This document shows, in pieces, positions 32,481 through 41,210 of a DNA stretch of 64,000 nucleotides. Source of the stretch: an uncultured Mollicutes bacterium (GTDB taxonomy: Bacteria > Bacillota_I > Bacilli_A > RFN20 > CAG-826); assembly GCA_900545015.1 (NCBI GenBank), contig UQXJ01000001.1:1-64000 (forward strand), given 5' to 3'. Within the stretch, counting starts at the first letter, position 1. Every line of letters starts with the position of its first letter. The notes beneath the pieces are model-generated. The model saw nothing but the letters and a program-made list of their open reading frames with translations. It was not told the origin of the DNA and ran no database searches. The translations under genes and the position numbers were made by a program.

Positions 32481-33353
32481 ATGAAAAGTGGATTTGTATC
32501 AATCATAGGAAAGCCAAATGTTGGTAAATCGTCAATTTTAAATGCGATAATTGGTCAAAAAGTATCTATTGTTACGCCAAAAAATCAAACAACAAGAAAT
32601 TCTATCCAGGGAATTTATAATGATGATGATTCCCAAATTATCTTTATTGACACTCCTGGCATTCATAAACCTATAAGTGAACTTGGGACAAAAATGGATA
32701 AAGAGTCATATTCTTCTATAAGAGACTGCGAATTATCATTATTCATTGTTGATGCTAGTAAGCCATTTAATGATGGTGATCAATATTTATTCGATCATTT
32801 AAAATTTGATTGCCCTTTGGTTGTTGTCTTTAATAAGATTGATTTGACAAATGTTGAGTTGATTAGCAACTTAAAAAAGCGTTATGATGATTTTTATCAT
32901 CCTGTAGCAATAATAGAAACAAGTGCTGTTGAGAATTTTGGCATTAATGATTTAATTAAGTGCATTAAAGAAAATCTAGAAGAAGGACCACAATATTTTG
33001 ACGTAGAAACAATAACAAATAGAGATTTAGCTTTCCGCATTCAAGAAATAATAAGAGAAAAATTATTATTATTGCTTAAAGAAGAAGTTCCTCATTCTAG
33101 TGCTGTTATATGTCAAGAAATTAAAGGAAGCAAAAGTGGACTTGATATTTTTGCTAAGATTGTTGTAGAAAAGGATGGCCAAAAAGGAATAATTATAGGT
33201 TCCAAAGGCAAAATGATTAAAAAAATTGGTATTAGAGCTAGAGAAGATATCGAAAAAATGATCGGAAAACATGTAAATCTACAATTAGTAGTTCAAGTTG
33301 AGGAAAATTGGAGAAATAAGCCTTCATTTTTATTACAAAATATTTTCAAATAA
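32481..33353 (+). CDS. era: GTPase Era
   Basis: Essential GTPase in 30S assembly, with a C-terminal KH domain that binds the 3' end of 16S rRNA. G1 is GKPNVGKSS, G3 DTPGIH, G4 NKID, G5 TSA; the KH domain has GQKGIIIGSKGKMIKKIGIRAREDIEK. About 290 residues from the ATG at 32481 (MKSGFVSIIGKPNVGKS). The frame is open upstream into cdd, but the family begins with this Met and the position one base after the cdd stop fits an operon. Confidence 0.97.
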   Translation: MKSGFVSIIGKPNVGKSSILNAIIGQKVSIVTPKNQTTRNSIQGIYNDDDSQIIFIDTPGIHKPISELGTKMDKESYSSIRDCELSLFIVDASKPFNDGDQYLFDHLKFDCPLVVVFNKIDLTNVELISNLKKRYDDFYHPVAIIETSAVENFGINDLIKCIKENLEEGPQYFDVETITNRDLAFRIQEIIREKLLLLLKEEVPHSSAVICQEIKGSKSGLDIFAKIVVEKDGQKGIIIGSKGKMIKKIGIRAREDIEKMIGKHVNLQLVVQVEENWRNKPSFLLQNIFK

Positions 33354-33355
33354 CT

Positions 33356-34051
33356 ATGGAAATGTTCGAAGGAATTATCATAGCTAAAAATAAATACAGA
33401 GATAATTCGTTCATACTAACGATTTTAAATCAAGCAGGAACAATAAGTGCAAAATTGCTAAATACAAAAAGCAATCGTTTTAATGATGCAAAATATCAAA
33501 TATTTAATACTGTTAAAGTAGAAATGTATAAAGGCCCTAATAAATTTTATTCAATTAAAGATGGGGTTATTTTAAGAAATATATATTACGAAAAAGAAGA
33601 CGACTTTTTGTTTTTGGGATGTATCGAATTCATTAAAGAATTATATTTGAAAAATATAGAAACATATCAAGATATTACATATTTCAAATTATTAGATATA
33701 ACGCTAAGTAACATGCTTACCAATGGTAGCTTAATTAAAACTTTAACCTTTTTTATGGCATACTTATTGAAAATAAGTGGCATCTTTCCAACAATTGATA
33801 TGCTGCATGAAGTTATGAAAAAATTAAATTGCAAAGAAGAAAATAATGAAAACAAAAGCTGCATATTGACTGCTGAAGCGACACAGTTAATTAATGACTT
33901 TAACAAAAAAAGATACAATGAAAACTATAGTGAAAGCATAAATAAAACCACTTTAGTTGAAATTCTTAAATGTTTAATTTTCTTTTATGAATATTATTAC
34001 AATGAAAAAATTGTAAGCAAGAGCCTAATTTTCTCTATTATTGATAATTAA
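33356..34051 (+). CDS. recO: DNA repair protein RecO
   Basis: RecO loads RecA at gaps together with RecR and anneals DNA. The N-terminal OB fold is visible (FEGIIIAKNKYRDNSFILTILNQAGTISAKLL...VKVEMYKG), followed by the helical domain. The zinc-finger cysteines found in some RecO proteins are not arranged as CxxC here, as in several low-GC relatives. The 231 residues are near the usual 240-250. It begins 2 nt after era and ends the ybeY operon just before repeat array 3. Confidence 0.88.
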   Translation: MEMFEGIIIAKNKYRDNSFILTILNQAGTISAKLLNTKSNRFNDAKYQIFNTVKVEMYKGPNKFYSIKDGVILRNIYYEKEDDFLFLGCIEFIKELYLKNIETYQDITYFKLLDITLSNMLTNGSLIKTLTFFMAYLLKISGIFPTIDMLHEVMKKLNCKEENNENKSCILTAEATQLINDFNKKRYNENYSESINKTTLVEILKCLIFFYEYYYNEKIVSKSLIFSIIDN

Positions 34052-34057
34052 TCAATT

Positions 34058-34112
34058 TTAGTATTAAATTAGTATATAACTAGTAGATAATTAGTAGTTT
34101 TCTAGTAGAAAA
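34058..34112 (+). repeat. 11-bp-period TAGTAG array 3 (5 units, the best array)
   Basis: TAGTA cores start at 34059, 34070, 34081, 34092 and 34103, exactly 11 bp apart. Units: TTAGTATTAAA, TTAGTATATAA, CTAGTAGATAA, TTAGTAGTTTT, CTAGTAGAAAA. It starts 7 bp after the recO stop and ends 50 bp before the glyS promoter. Confidence 0.93.
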
Positions 34113-34161
34113 CATAAATATAAAAAATTTTAAAATTTTTAAAAAATACACTCATAGTAGG

Positions 34162-34190
34162 TTGACCATTTAAAAATATTATTTTATAAT
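34162..34190 (+). promoter_or_regulatory. Promoter of glyS
   Basis: TTGACC (34162-34167), 17-bp spacer, TATAAT (34185-34190); a GGAGG ribosome binding site follows before the ATG at 34213. Confidence 0.85.
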
Positions 34191-34212
34191 ATTACGATTT
34201 TGGAGGAAATTT

Positions 34213-35586
34213 ATGGAAAATAAATTTGAAAAACTTGTTACTCATCTTCAAACAACAGGATATGTATTTCAAGGATCACAAATTTACGGTGGCTTATCTA
34301 ATACTTGGGACTATGGTCCATTAGGTAGTGAACTTAAAAACAACTTGAAAGAATTGTGGTGGAAGAAGTTTGTTAGCGAATGTCCAACTAATGTTGGAAT
34401 TGATTCTGCAATATTAATGAACCCTAAAGTATGGGAAGCTACAGGACACGTTTCTACTTTTAACGATCCTTTAATTGATTGCAAATATTGTCATGGTCGT
34501 TTTAGAGCTGATGATTTAATTTCTAAGCAATATCCAGATGTTGATGTTAATGGCATGACAACTGATCAAATGAACGATTTTATTAAAGAACACGGTTTAG
34601 CATGCCCAAGCTGTGGAAAAACTGAATTTACACCAATTCGTCAATTTAATATGATGTTTAAGACTCATATTGGCGTTACAGAAGATTCAAAAAGCTTAGT
34701 ATATTTAAGACCTGAAACAGCACAAGGCGTGTTTGTTAATTTCAAAAATGTTCAAAGAGCTACTAGAAAGAAACTTCCTTTAGGAATTGCAAACGTTGGT
34801 AAATCATATAGAAATGAAATCACTCCAGGGAATTTCATTTTTAGAGTACGTGAATTTACTCAAATGGAATTAGAATTTTTCTGCAAGCCTGGTACAGATA
34901 TTGAATGGTTCAATTATTGGAAACAATATTCAATTAATTTTGTTAATTCATTAGGCATTAACGAGTCAAATTTAAGATTCAGAGATCATGAACCAGAAGA
35001 ACTAGCTTTTTATTCAAAATGTACAACTGATATTGAATACAAATTTCCATTCGGATGGGGAGAAATTTGGGGTATTGCAGATAGAACTGATTACGACTTA
35101 AAGAAACATCAAGAATATAGTGGAGAATCTTTAGAATATTTAGACCCTGAAACAAATCAAAAGTACATTCCTTATTGTATTGAACCAAGTTTGGGCCTTG
35201 ATAGATTGTTCTTAATGGTAACATGTGATAGCTTTGATGAAGAAACTTTGCCAAACGGAGAAATACGTAAAGTTATGCGTTTAAAGCCTTTCCTTGCACC
35301 ATTTAAAGCAAGTATTTTACCTCTTAGTAAGCAATTAAACGAACAAGCAAAAGCAATCTTTGATGATTTAATTCCTTACATAAGAGTTAATTACGATGAT
35401 ACAGGTAGTATTGGTAAGAGATATCGTCGTAATGATGAAATAGGAATACCTTATTGTGTAACAGTCGATTTTGATACAGCAAACGATGGTTGCGTTACTG
35501 TAAGAGAAAGAGATTCTATGCAACAAGAAAGAATTAAAATTGTCTATTTAAGAAATTACTTAATGGAGAAATGCTTTTATAAATGA
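34213..35586 (+). CDS. glyS: Glycyl-tRNA synthetase (homodimeric type)
   Basis: Class II synthetase of the eukaryote/archaea-like alpha2 type. Motifs seen: GYVFQGSQIYGGLSNTWDYGPLG at the N terminus, ATGHVSTFNDPLIDCKYC, a zinc-like pair of CxxC knuckles (CKYC and CPSCG), FNMMFKTHIG, RPETAQGVFVNF (motif 2 region), FRVREFTQMELEFF, and the C-terminal anticodon-binding domain. The 457 residues are normal. In Bacilli glyS-type genes lie between recO and dnaG, as here. Own sigma-A promoter, no T-box visible in the 160-bp leader region. The stop overlaps the dnaG ATG by 4 nt. Confidence 0.96.
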   Translation: MENKFEKLVTHLQTTGYVFQGSQIYGGLSNTWDYGPLGSELKNNLKELWWKKFVSECPTNVGIDSAILMNPKVWEATGHVSTFNDPLIDCKYCHGRFRADDLISKQYPDVDVNGMTTDQMNDFIKEHGLACPSCGKTEFTPIRQFNMMFKTHIGVTEDSKSLVYLRPETAQGVFVNFKNVQRATRKKLPLGIANVGKSYRNEITPGNFIFRVREFTQMELEFFCKPGTDIEWFNYWKQYSINFVNSLGINESNLRFRDHEPEELAFYSKCTTDIEYKFPFGWGEIWGIADRTDYDLKKHQEYSGESLEYLDPETNQKYIPYCIEPSLGLDRLFLMVTCDSFDEETLPNGEIRKVMRLKPFLAPFKASILPLSKQLNEQAKAIFDDLIPYIRVNYDDTGSIGKRYRRNDEIGIPYCVTVDFDTANDGCVTVRERDSMQQERIKIVYLRNYLMEKCFYK

Positions 35587-37457
35587 TAGATAACCTTTTT
35601 GAAATAGCAAATGAAATAGTTAAACAAGCAGATATAGTTGAAGTCGCATCGCATTATATTAAAGTTGAAAAGTGCGGTCGCAACTATCAAGCTTTATGTC
35701 CTTTTCATGATGACAAAAAACTAGGTAATTTCTATTTAAATAAGGATAAAGGAATTTTTAAATGCTTCTCATGTGGGAAAAGTGGAAACGCTATTACATT
35801 TGTCCAAAGCATCGAGCATATCCCTTTTAAAGAAGCTGTACTAAAAACAGCTGAACTTATCGGATATAACGATGAGAGATTGAATAATTTCGTTTCTACA
35901 AAGCCTTCAATTTCTGAACATGATCAAAAATTATTTAATTGTTTAGAAGAAATCTGTCAATTTTATGAAAATAGTTTGTTTTTTAGTAAAGATGAAGCTG
36001 CTGTTGATGCATTAAATTATTTGCATAATCGTGGCCTTGATGATGAAACTATTAAACACTTTAGAATCGGCTATTGCCAAAGAAACGGAGAAAATATTGT
36101 TGAATTTCTTCGCTCTAAGGGATATTCCATTACTATTATTAGTGAAACTGGAATCGTAAATATAAATAAAACACCATTTAGAGATTCTAACGCTGGGAGA
36201 ATTTCATTTCCAATTGCAGATAAAGATGGACGTGTAGTCGGCTTTAGTTGTAGAAAGTTTAGAGAAGATGATACCTCTAATGCAAAATATATAAATACAA
36301 GTGCAACTTCTTTATTTAATAAAGGAAATATTTTATATAACTATAACAATGCTATAAACGAAGCTAGAAAAGTAGGATATGTTTATCTATTAGAAGGCTT
36401 TATGGATGTTATAGCTTGTTATAGAGTTGGTATTAAAAGTGCAATCGCACTTATGGGTACTGCGTTAACAAGGGATAATTTACAACATCTGAGGTTCATG
36501 AAATCACAAATTAGGCTATGCTTAGATTTAGATAATCCAGGTCAACTAAACGCATTAAACATTTCAAACTTGTTTGATGAAGCTAATATTGATTATAAAA
36601 TTATAAACAACGATGTTGATTTTTCTGAAAAAGATACTGATGAGATACTAAAAGCGTATGGAGATGAAAAACTCAGGTCTTATCTTGGCGATTTAAAAAA
36701 TAAAGGTGAATGGCTTCTTGTATATTTGTCTAAGCATTTAAATTTAAAAACACTTGATGGCAAAAAGAAAATGGTAAATTCATTTATTCCTTATCTTGCA
36801 TCACTTGCAAATTTGCTTGATTATGAATATTACCTAAATTCTTTAAGTAGAGTTTCAGGATTTGATGCTAGTATTATTGAAAAGGCTGTCAATAAATATA
36901 AAGGTAAGTTGGATAAAAAAGATGAAGTAGCTTACACGAATTTAACTACATCAAACAGCACTAGCAAAAAAGACAATCCATTCACTAAACTAAAATTAGC
37001 TGAAAAACAAATTGTTAGTTATATGTTAGAAAATAAGGATGCCGTTGATAAATATGAAATTAAATTAGGCTACTTTGTAGATAGTAATTATAAAGAAATA
37101 GCGAATTTAATCGAAGAATTTATTAATAGAATAAATTCTGCTAACGAATACAATGTAAAAAATTTAATTGTATTTTTAGATAGTGACGAATGCAAATTCC
37201 AAAACAAAGATTTAATACGAGATGAAATTGCAAATCTAGCACTAGAGTACAACAAATTCCCACCTTATTCTGAAGCACATTTCACAGACATTGTGAACAC
37301 GATTAATGAGGAAAAAGAAAACAATCTCGCAATAGATACTTATAAATTAAATATTAAAAGCAATAAAAGTGAGCTTGAACAAGCTAAATATGCAAAAACA
37401 TTACTATCAAAAAGGAAATTTTTGATAGATGAGAATGATAAAAAAAGGAGGAACTAA
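35583..37457 (+). CDS. dnaG: DNA primase
   Basis: Synthesises RNA primers at the fork. The N-terminal CHC2 zinc finger is C-P-F-H ... C-F-S-C-G at about residues 39-65; between these, the usual EKTPSF reads DKKLGNF, an unusual substitution in the DNA-contacting strand. The TOPRIM domain has YLLEGFMDVIA (catalytic Glu), LMGTALT and LCLDLDNPGQ (usually LCFDGDxAG; the Gly and the second Asp position differ). The 624 residues include a C-terminal helicase-interaction region. ATGA overlap with glyS; rpoD follows at once, the universal dnaG-rpoD macromolecular-synthesis block. Confidence 0.95.
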   Translation: MIDNLFEIANEIVKQADIVEVASHYIKVEKCGRNYQALCPFHDDKKLGNFYLNKDKGIFKCFSCGKSGNAITFVQSIEHIPFKEAVLKTAELIGYNDERLNNFVSTKPSISEHDQKLFNCLEEICQFYENSLFFSKDEAAVDALNYLHNRGLDDETIKHFRIGYCQRNGENIVEFLRSKGYSITIISETGIVNINKTPFRDSNAGRISFPIADKDGRVVGFSCRKFREDDTSNAKYINTSATSLFNKGNILYNYNNAINEARKVGYVYLLEGFMDVIACYRVGIKSAIALMGTALTRDNLQHLRFMKSQIRLCLDLDNPGQLNALNISNLFDEANIDYKIINNDVDFSEKDTDEILKAYGDEKLRSYLGDLKNKGEWLLVYLSKHLNLKTLDGKKKMVNSFIPYLASLANLLDYEYYLNSLSRVSGFDASIIEKAVNKYKGKLDKKDEVAYTNLTTSNSTSKKDNPFTKLKLAEKQIVSYMLENKDAVDKYEIKLGYFVDSNYKEIANLIEEFINRINSANEYNVKNLIVFLDSDECKFQNKDLIRDEIANLALEYNKFPPYSEAHFTDIVNTINEEKENNLAIDTYKLNIKSNKSELEQAKYAKTLLSKRKFLIDENDKKRRN

Positions 37458-37458
37458 T

Positions 37459-38709
37459 ATGGCTAAAAAAGCAAAAGTAGTAGAAAAAGAAAATATCGAT
37501 GATATTGATAACGTTGTTGTCAATGACGATGAGAATGATGGCTTAATGAAATTAGATCAAATTATCAAAAAATTTGAAAATGATAATAAGTCAACAAAAT
37601 TCATTGATCAAGATGATTTTTTCGATGCAACATCTTATTTAGACTTGACTGATAAGGATTATGAAGAAATTTTTGAACACTTTAAAAAATTAGGCTATGA
37701 AGTTGCTGGAAGCGATGATAGCTTAGATGATAGTGATATGCCTGAAGATTTTAATGAAAGTGATTTGGAAAATGCAGATCAATTTGATGATGACGATGTT
37801 GATATAGATGAAGATCAAATCAACGAAGAATTGCCAATTGATGTTAATAATCTTGAAAATTTAGAAAATACAGATGTTAAGGTTAACGATAGTGTTAAAT
37901 TATATTTGAAGGAAATTGGTAGAGTACAACTTTTAAAACCAAAAGAAGAGACTGAGCTCGCTAAAAGAATAGCTGAAGGCGATCAAAGAGCTAAGCAACA
38001 ATTAATTGAAGCTAACTTAAGACTTGTAGTGTCTATTGCTAAGCACTATATAGGAAGAGGTATGCAATTTTTAGATTTAATCGAAGAAGGAAATCTTGGA
38101 TTGATGAAAGCTGTTGAAAAATTTGATTATACAAAAGGATTTAAGTTCTCAACATATGCAACATGGTGGATTCGTCAAGCTATAACTCGTGCTATCGCTG
38201 ACCAAGCTCGTACAATTAGAATTCCAGTTCATATGGTTGAAACTATTAACAAAATTACAAGAGTACAACGTCAATTAGTCCAAGAATTAGGAAGAGAGCC
38301 AACAGCTGAAGAGATTTCTGAAAAAATGGAAGGAGCATTAACTCCTGATAGAATTAGAGAAATTACAAGCTTAGCACTTGAACCTGTATCGCTTGAAAGT
38401 CCAATAGGTGAAGAGGATGATTCTCATTTAGGTGATTTCGTCGAAGATAAAGATAGCGTTTCTCCAACTGAATATACAACAAAATCAATGATTAGAGATG
38501 CCTTATATAACGTCATGAATGATTTGACTGATCGTGAGGAAAGAGTATTAAGATTAAGATATGGTTTAGATGATAATAGACCAAGAACATTAGAAGAAGT
38601 TGGAAAAGAATTTGGAGTTACACGTGAAAGAATTCGTCAAATTGAGGCAAAAGCTATTAGAAAATTAAGACATCCAACTAGAACTAAAAAGTTAGATGAT
38701 TTTCATTAA
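37459..38709 (+). CDS. rpoD: Primary sigma factor (sigma-70/SigA)
   Basis: Housekeeping sigma factor. An acidic N terminus with region 1.1 (about 25-85) and an Asp/Glu-rich linker precedes region 1.2 (NDSVKLYLKEIGRVQLL), 2 (NLRLVVSIAKHYIGRGMQFLDLIEEGN; FKFSTYATWWIRQAITRAIADQ), 3 and 4 (LTDREERVLRLRYGLDD; TLEEVGKEFGVTRERIRQIEAKAIRKLRHP). The start at 37459 has AAAGGAGG at good spacing; the frame is open for ten codons upstream within dnaG. About 416 residues. Region 2.4 and 4.2 look standard, consistent with the TTGACA/TATAAT promoters in the window. Confidence 0.98.
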   Translation: MAKKAKVVEKENIDDIDNVVVNDDENDGLMKLDQIIKKFENDNKSTKFIDQDDFFDATSYLDLTDKDYEEIFEHFKKLGYEVAGSDDSLDDSDMPEDFNESDLENADQFDDDDVDIDEDQINEELPIDVNNLENLENTDVKVNDSVKLYLKEIGRVQLLKPKEETELAKRIAEGDQRAKQQLIEANLRLVVSIAKHYIGRGMQFLDLIEEGNLGLMKAVEKFDYTKGFKFSTYATWWIRQAITRAIADQARTIRIPVHMVETINKITRVQRQLVQELGREPTAEEISEKMEGALTPDRIREITSLALEPVSLESPIGEEDDSHLGDFVEDKDSVSPTEYTTKSMIRDALYNVMNDLTDREERVLRLRYGLDDNRPRTLEEVGKEFGVTRERIRQIEAKAIRKLRHPTRTKKLDDFH

Positions 38710-38713
38710 TTAA

Positions 38714-39364
38714 ATGATTTCTAAACGTATTAAACAAATAAAAAAGTATATACCATTAAATCAAGATGTCGCAGATGTAGGAAGTGATCACGGATTACTT
38801 TTGCGACTTCTTTTTGATGATGGATTTCCAAACAAAATGCTTGGAATCGAAAATAAAGAAGGACCATTTAGCAATTTATCTAAGCTTGTAAAAGCTATTA
38901 ATGCTGAAAATGTTTCTTGTGTTTTAAGCAATGGAATCGACTATCTTCCATCAAATTACAAAACTGTAGTTATAGCTGGGATGGGTCTTGATACAATAAA
39001 AGCAATAATTAATAAAAACAAAGACAAAATTGATTTTATTAGTGATTTCATTATTGACTGCCACACATCGTACGAGAAAGTAAGACCATTTTTTGTTGAA
39101 CTCGGTTATCATGTTGCTGAGGAAACTATTATTTTTGAAGATAATATATATTACGAAATAATTCATTTTAAAAAAGGTCCTCAAAATTATACTGCTCTTG
39201 AATTAACCTACGGTCCTATAATTCTTTTAGAAAAAAGTGAAAATTTTATTAATCGAAATAAGTTACTAATTAAAAAAAATGAACTTATTTGTTCTAAAAG
39301 GCCAAATTCTGATAAATTAAGATTAAAAATACATGAATTAAAGCAAGTTTCGAACATCGAATAA
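38714..39364 (+). CDS. trmK: tRNA (adenine-22-N1)-methyltransferase TrmK
   Basis: SAM-dependent methyltransferase for A22 of tRNA. The SAM motif I is VADVGSDHGLL, followed by GIENKEGPFSNL (usually ExxxGP), SNGIDYLPSNYKTVVIAGMGLDTI and the C-terminal coiled coil typical of the family. The 216 residues are slightly short. It begins 4 nt after rpoD and is followed by the NIF3 gene, exactly as yqfN-yqfO after sigA in Bacillus. Confidence 0.9.
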   Translation: MISKRIKQIKKYIPLNQDVADVGSDHGLLLRLLFDDGFPNKMLGIENKEGPFSNLSKLVKAINAENVSCVLSNGIDYLPSNYKTVVIAGMGLDTIKAIINKNKDKIDFISDFIIDCHTSYEKVRPFFVELGYHVAEETIIFEDNIYYEIIHFKKGPQNYTALELTYGPIILLEKSENFINRNKLLIKKNELICSKRPNSDKLRLKIHELKQVSNIE

Positions 39365-39386
39365 GAGTATTTGTGAGGTAAAACTG

Positions 39387-40199
39387 ATGAAAACCAATAG
39401 TTTAATATCAAAATTATCAAAAAAATATCCAAAACGTATTGCTGAATTTTACGACACACCAGGACTTCAGATTAATAAATATAAAGAGTTTACTAACAAT
39501 ATTTTAATTTGCCTTGACTTTGATGAAACTGTTTATGATTACATTATTAACAATAAGTTAGAAGACAAGATTGATCTTATCATCACACATCACCCTTTTA
39601 TATTTGGAAAATTAAAGAATGCTTTAAAAAATGTAGAAAAAGCTGAATTGTATCAAAAAATGTTATTTTTAAACATTCCAATTGTGAGTTATCATACTAA
39701 TTTTGATAATGCCATTAACGGAATGAATGATGCGATATGCGAAAAAATGAATTTTGAAGAAGTATTAATACCTGAAAATTGTCCAATGATGAGAATCGGA
39801 ATGTTAAAAGAAGAAATGGATGTTAAATCTTTTTGCAAATATTTTCTTAGTGTCTTTAACCTAAATTACGGTTTGCTAATTAACGAAGGAACTAAAAAAA
39901 TTAAAAAAATCGGCATCATCGGTGGCGGTGGATGGAGTTTTTATAAAGAAGCAAAAGAAAATGGATGTGACATCTATATAAGTGGAGATGTTCCTCATCA
40001 CGGAAGGCGAGAAATCATTTCTGCAAAATTTAATTATTTAGATGTCCCACACGAAATTGAAAATGCATTTATGAATAAATTTAAAAGTGTACTTTTAGAT
40101 ATTAACAATGATCTTAATATCACAACATTCGTTCACGAGTTCCCGCCTGAATTAATTGAAATTAAAAAGACGCCTGTGCGTGCTTCCTATTATCAATAA
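39387..40199 (+). CDS. NIF3-like / DUF34 metal-binding protein (YqfO-like)
   Basis: NIF3/DUF34 proteins form dinuclear-metal toroids; a GTP cyclohydrolase-like label is widespread but the biological role is unclear. Metal ligands are present: ITHHPFIFG (His-His), VSYHTNFDNA (His and Asp), and VPHEIENAFM (His and Glu; usually GHxxSE). GIIGGGG and YISGDVPHH mark the core. With 270 residues it lacks the extra PII-like insertion of Bacillus YqfO. GTGAGGTAA ribosome binding site before the ATG. Last gene of the glyS-dnaG-rpoD-trmK run; a convergent terminator follows. Confidence 0.9.
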   Translation: MKTNSLISKLSKKYPKRIAEFYDTPGLQINKYKEFTNNILICLDFDETVYDYIINNKLEDKIDLIITHHPFIFGKLKNALKNVEKAELYQKMLFLNIPIVSYHTNFDNAINGMNDAICEKMNFEEVLIPENCPMMRIGMLKEEMDVKSFCKYFLSVFNLNYGLLINEGTKKIKKIGIIGGGGWSFYKEAKENGCDIYISGDVPHHGRREIISAKFNYLDVPHEIENAFMNKFKSVLLDINNDLNITTFVHEFPPELIEIKKTPVRASYYQ

Positions 40200-40217
40200 G
40201 AAGACTAGGCGTCTTTT
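40165..40217. terminator. Bidirectional terminator between nif3 and the IspH-like gene
   Basis: AAAAGACGCCT (40165-40175) pairs with AGGCGTCTTTT (40207-40217), an 11-bp stem whose loop of 31 nt includes the nif3 stop codon; T runs on both strands. Confidence 0.75.
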
Positions 40218-41154
40218 ATATTTCTTGAATCTTAACTTTGTTTTCCTTATCTTGAGATTTAGGATCAATATCTTTGTAATAAAAATATCTATAAATTTCT
40301 TTTACTTTTTCAGCACTGACACTGCCATCGGATACTAGATATATTTTTTTGTTCTTATTAATATTCAATTGCATAGCTTCGATAACTGAAGTAATACAAG
40401 CATACATGACATCTTTTGTATTTAAATGATAATAATCTAATAAATATGAATCTGTTTTTTTAACTGACGAAACTATTAAAAGAACATCGCCAGCTTTTAG
40501 ATTCTCATCAATGACTTTCTTTTTTGAATAATTTTCATCGCTGATTTCATGTTGGATAGTAACGTTTGGCAAAAAGAACTTAATTTTGTTTAATACTGTT
40601 TTTAAATTTTCATCAGCTAATTCTGTTTGATAAATAACAGAAGTGCTCTTTTTGTTTAATTTATTTTTAAATTCATAATCTTCTTTATTTAAAAAATCTT
40701 TAATATCAACAAAAATATATTTATGCCTTGTCGCGTAAGCAAGGTAACTCTCTTCAATAGTATTAACATTTCCAACAAAAATTACTTTTTTCCAAGAAGG
40801 CTTTTTTAAAATATATTGTTGTTTTTTAATAATAAAAGGTGAAGTAGTATCAAAATATTGAATCTTTTTCTTTCTTAATAAGGCTAAAAGCCTCTTTTCA
40901 CTTCCGTAAGGCGAGGTTAAAACAACTTTATCTTCATGAAGCGATTTAACATAATCATAAAACCCCTCATATGGAATATCTACGATGGATATGTTAAGTT
41001 TTTTTAATTCTTTTTTAATTGAATCAGCATTAAGCAAGCCTCCAAGAAGAACAATTTCACTAAAAGGTTTTAATGTTCTAGCTTTTGTAGCTATTCTCAA
41101 TAGATTTGTTAATGTTTCTGTATAACCAATTGGCTCTATTAAATTAATTTCCAT
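40216..41154 (-). CDS. IspH (HMBPP reductase) homologue lacking all Fe-S cysteines
   Basis: The 312 residues align along the whole length of IspH: INLIEPIGYTE with ILLANPRGFCA, KVVLTSPYGSEKR with the SAHG loop, FDTTSPFIIKKQ with DATCPLVTKVH, VFVGNVNTIEES with the GHPEVEG loop, VIYQTELA with the QTT loop, and VSSVKKTDSYLL with GSKNSSNSxRL. The three cluster cysteines are replaced by T12, S105 and S205, and the substrate-binding His of HxxHN, AHG and GHP by N42, Y83 and T132; the Glu of HPE is kept (E134). The reading frame is intact. It cannot be a normal HMBPP reductase. Divergent from cshB; TAAACT 6 nt before its ATG suggests a leaderless message. Confidence 0.85.
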   Translation of the reverse strand: MEINLIEPIGYTETLTNLLRIATKARTLKPFSEIVLLGGLLNADSIKKELKKLNISIVDIPYEGFYDYVKSLHEDKVVLTSPYGSEKRLLALLRKKKIQYFDTTSPFIIKKQQYILKKPSWKKVIFVGNVNTIEESYLAYATRHKYIFVDIKDFLNKEDYEFKNKLNKKSTSVIYQTELADENLKTVLNKIKFFLPNVTIQHEISDENYSKKKVIDENLKAGDVLLIVSSVKKTDSYLLDYYHLNTKDVMYACITSVIEAMQLNINKNKKIYLVSDGSVSAEKVKEIYRYFYYKDIDPKSQDKENKVKIQEI

Positions 41155-41210
41155 GTTATTAGTTTAACATTTTTAATGAAAAATGTATTAATTTTATATA
41201 AAATTAAAGA

